This document shows, one piece after another, positions 63,456 to 64,000 of a stretch of DNA of 64,000 nucleotides. Below the pieces are notes generated by a model, which searched no databases, was not told where the DNA came from, and was given only the letters and a program-made list of their open reading frames with translations. The DNA is taken from positions 1 through 64,000 of the forward strand of contig BDSL01000103.1 in assembly GCA_003116995.1 (NCBI GenBank), read 5' to 3'. Within the stretch, counting starts at the first letter, position 1, and each line of letters opens with the position of its first letter. Origin of the DNA: Yamagishiella unicocca. Its lineage: Eukaryota; Chlorophyta; Chlorophyceae; Chlamydomonadales; Volvocaceae. A program made the translations under genes and the position numbers.

Positions 63456-64000
63456 GAGTTGGTCGAGGAATCCGAGGAGGCTTCTGGGGCATTCGACTTC
63501 AACACCTCATCACCTGACGTGCAGGCGGGGGTGCGGAAGGGGGTGCAAGAGGAGAAGCGGCCCTGCATGTGCGTTAACATTCCCCCGGAGCCCTTCCTCC
63601 TAAACCCATTCACGATGTACGTGCAGCCGCGATGTCTCCCGCCCGTCATGCATGAGGATTGGAACGGCGGCCCCTGCTTATTATGATCGCTGACCTGCGG
63701 ATTGGAAACCGCACTGGGATTGGAAAATGACTTATCCGCTGTGACCGCCGGATAAGTGGATTAGTGCCCCATGCCCACCCTCTGCACAGCCGAATCAGAC
63801 CGTCGTTTGGTAACTCTGTAACATGTTCCGGGTTCATCACGTATTTTCATTCGGCATACACCGTAACATGGTCGTCTACATTCCAATGAAGTCCCAGCAT
63901 CACTACTCTTGATGCGCATTGTGGAGCTCTGGCGGTTCCGCGTGTCCGCGTGTCCGCGTGTGCTCCAAGGGTCGCGGAAAACGGGGATAGGAGCTGTAAC
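63456..64000. other. No supportable gene; CGTGTCCG microsatellite near the end
   Basis: Plus-strand ORF 63393-63686 runs out of the repeat and has no recognised motif. Three CGTGTCCG-like units are at about 63941-63965. Confidence 0.4.

Noticed and set aside
63071..63686. Opposing ORFs near the right end
   Set aside because: They run over a 177-bp-period duplication and the two repeat copies are read in different frames, so coding is unlikely.

Overview
The window looks like nuclear DNA of a volvocine (Chlamydomonadales) green alga. The case rests on an intron-rich secreted protein with a hydroxyproline-type (SPPP)n linker of the kind found in volvocine extracellular-matrix proteins, introns with GTGAG/GTAAG donors, a chromodomain gypsy element, and a copia element that seems to be primed by the 5' half of initiator tRNA-Met. 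No rRNA, tRNA or CRISPR array was seen. Most of the window is mobile or repetitive DNA of different ages.

Layout. 1-2640: decayed LINE. 2768-7441: intact copia element (minus) with identical 154-bp LTRs and a 5-bp target duplication. 7492-8132: internally deleted gypsy element. 8856-9942: 5'-truncated LINE. 10277-13700: a tyrosine recombinase gene flanked by two tandem arrays sharing a GGAGT/ACTCC dyad. 13955-15185: gene remnant with a 2-oxoglutarate/Fe(II) oxygenase-like motif, disrupted by a 98-bp duplication. 16967-26789: a 9.8-kb terminal-inverted-repeat transposon with exact 9-bp target duplications (Mutator-like signature), carrying a 9-exon gene for a 1,906-residue protein that reads in frame across every predicted junction. 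27163-31508: LINE remnant inside a large inverted repeat whose right arm holds a further insertion. 31509-38273: full-length chromodomain gypsy. 40228-47833: a 12-exon extracellular protein gene (1,223 residues) with ten PAN/Apple-like modules, an SPPP linker and an alginate-lyase-like jelly-roll domain; one intron carries a 1.47-kb TIR element. 49448-54800: degenerate multi-exon gene of unknown function, overlapped by an opposite-strand GIY-YIG nuclease relic. 55636-60690: nearly complete LINE (minus) with TAATG-coupled ORFs. 60691-64000: LINE scrap and unassigned sequence.

Host-type genes are few. The clearest is the modular matrix protein, whose phase-1 exons explain how its module series could grow by exon duplication. 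The best candidate for an undescribed system is the 9.8-kb TIR element: its long protein has only a tentative DDE-like core, plus three unrelated internal tandem repeats and a Cys-rich tail. The second is the recombinase between two dyad arrays. Intron positions and domain calls were made by eye; no database search was possible.
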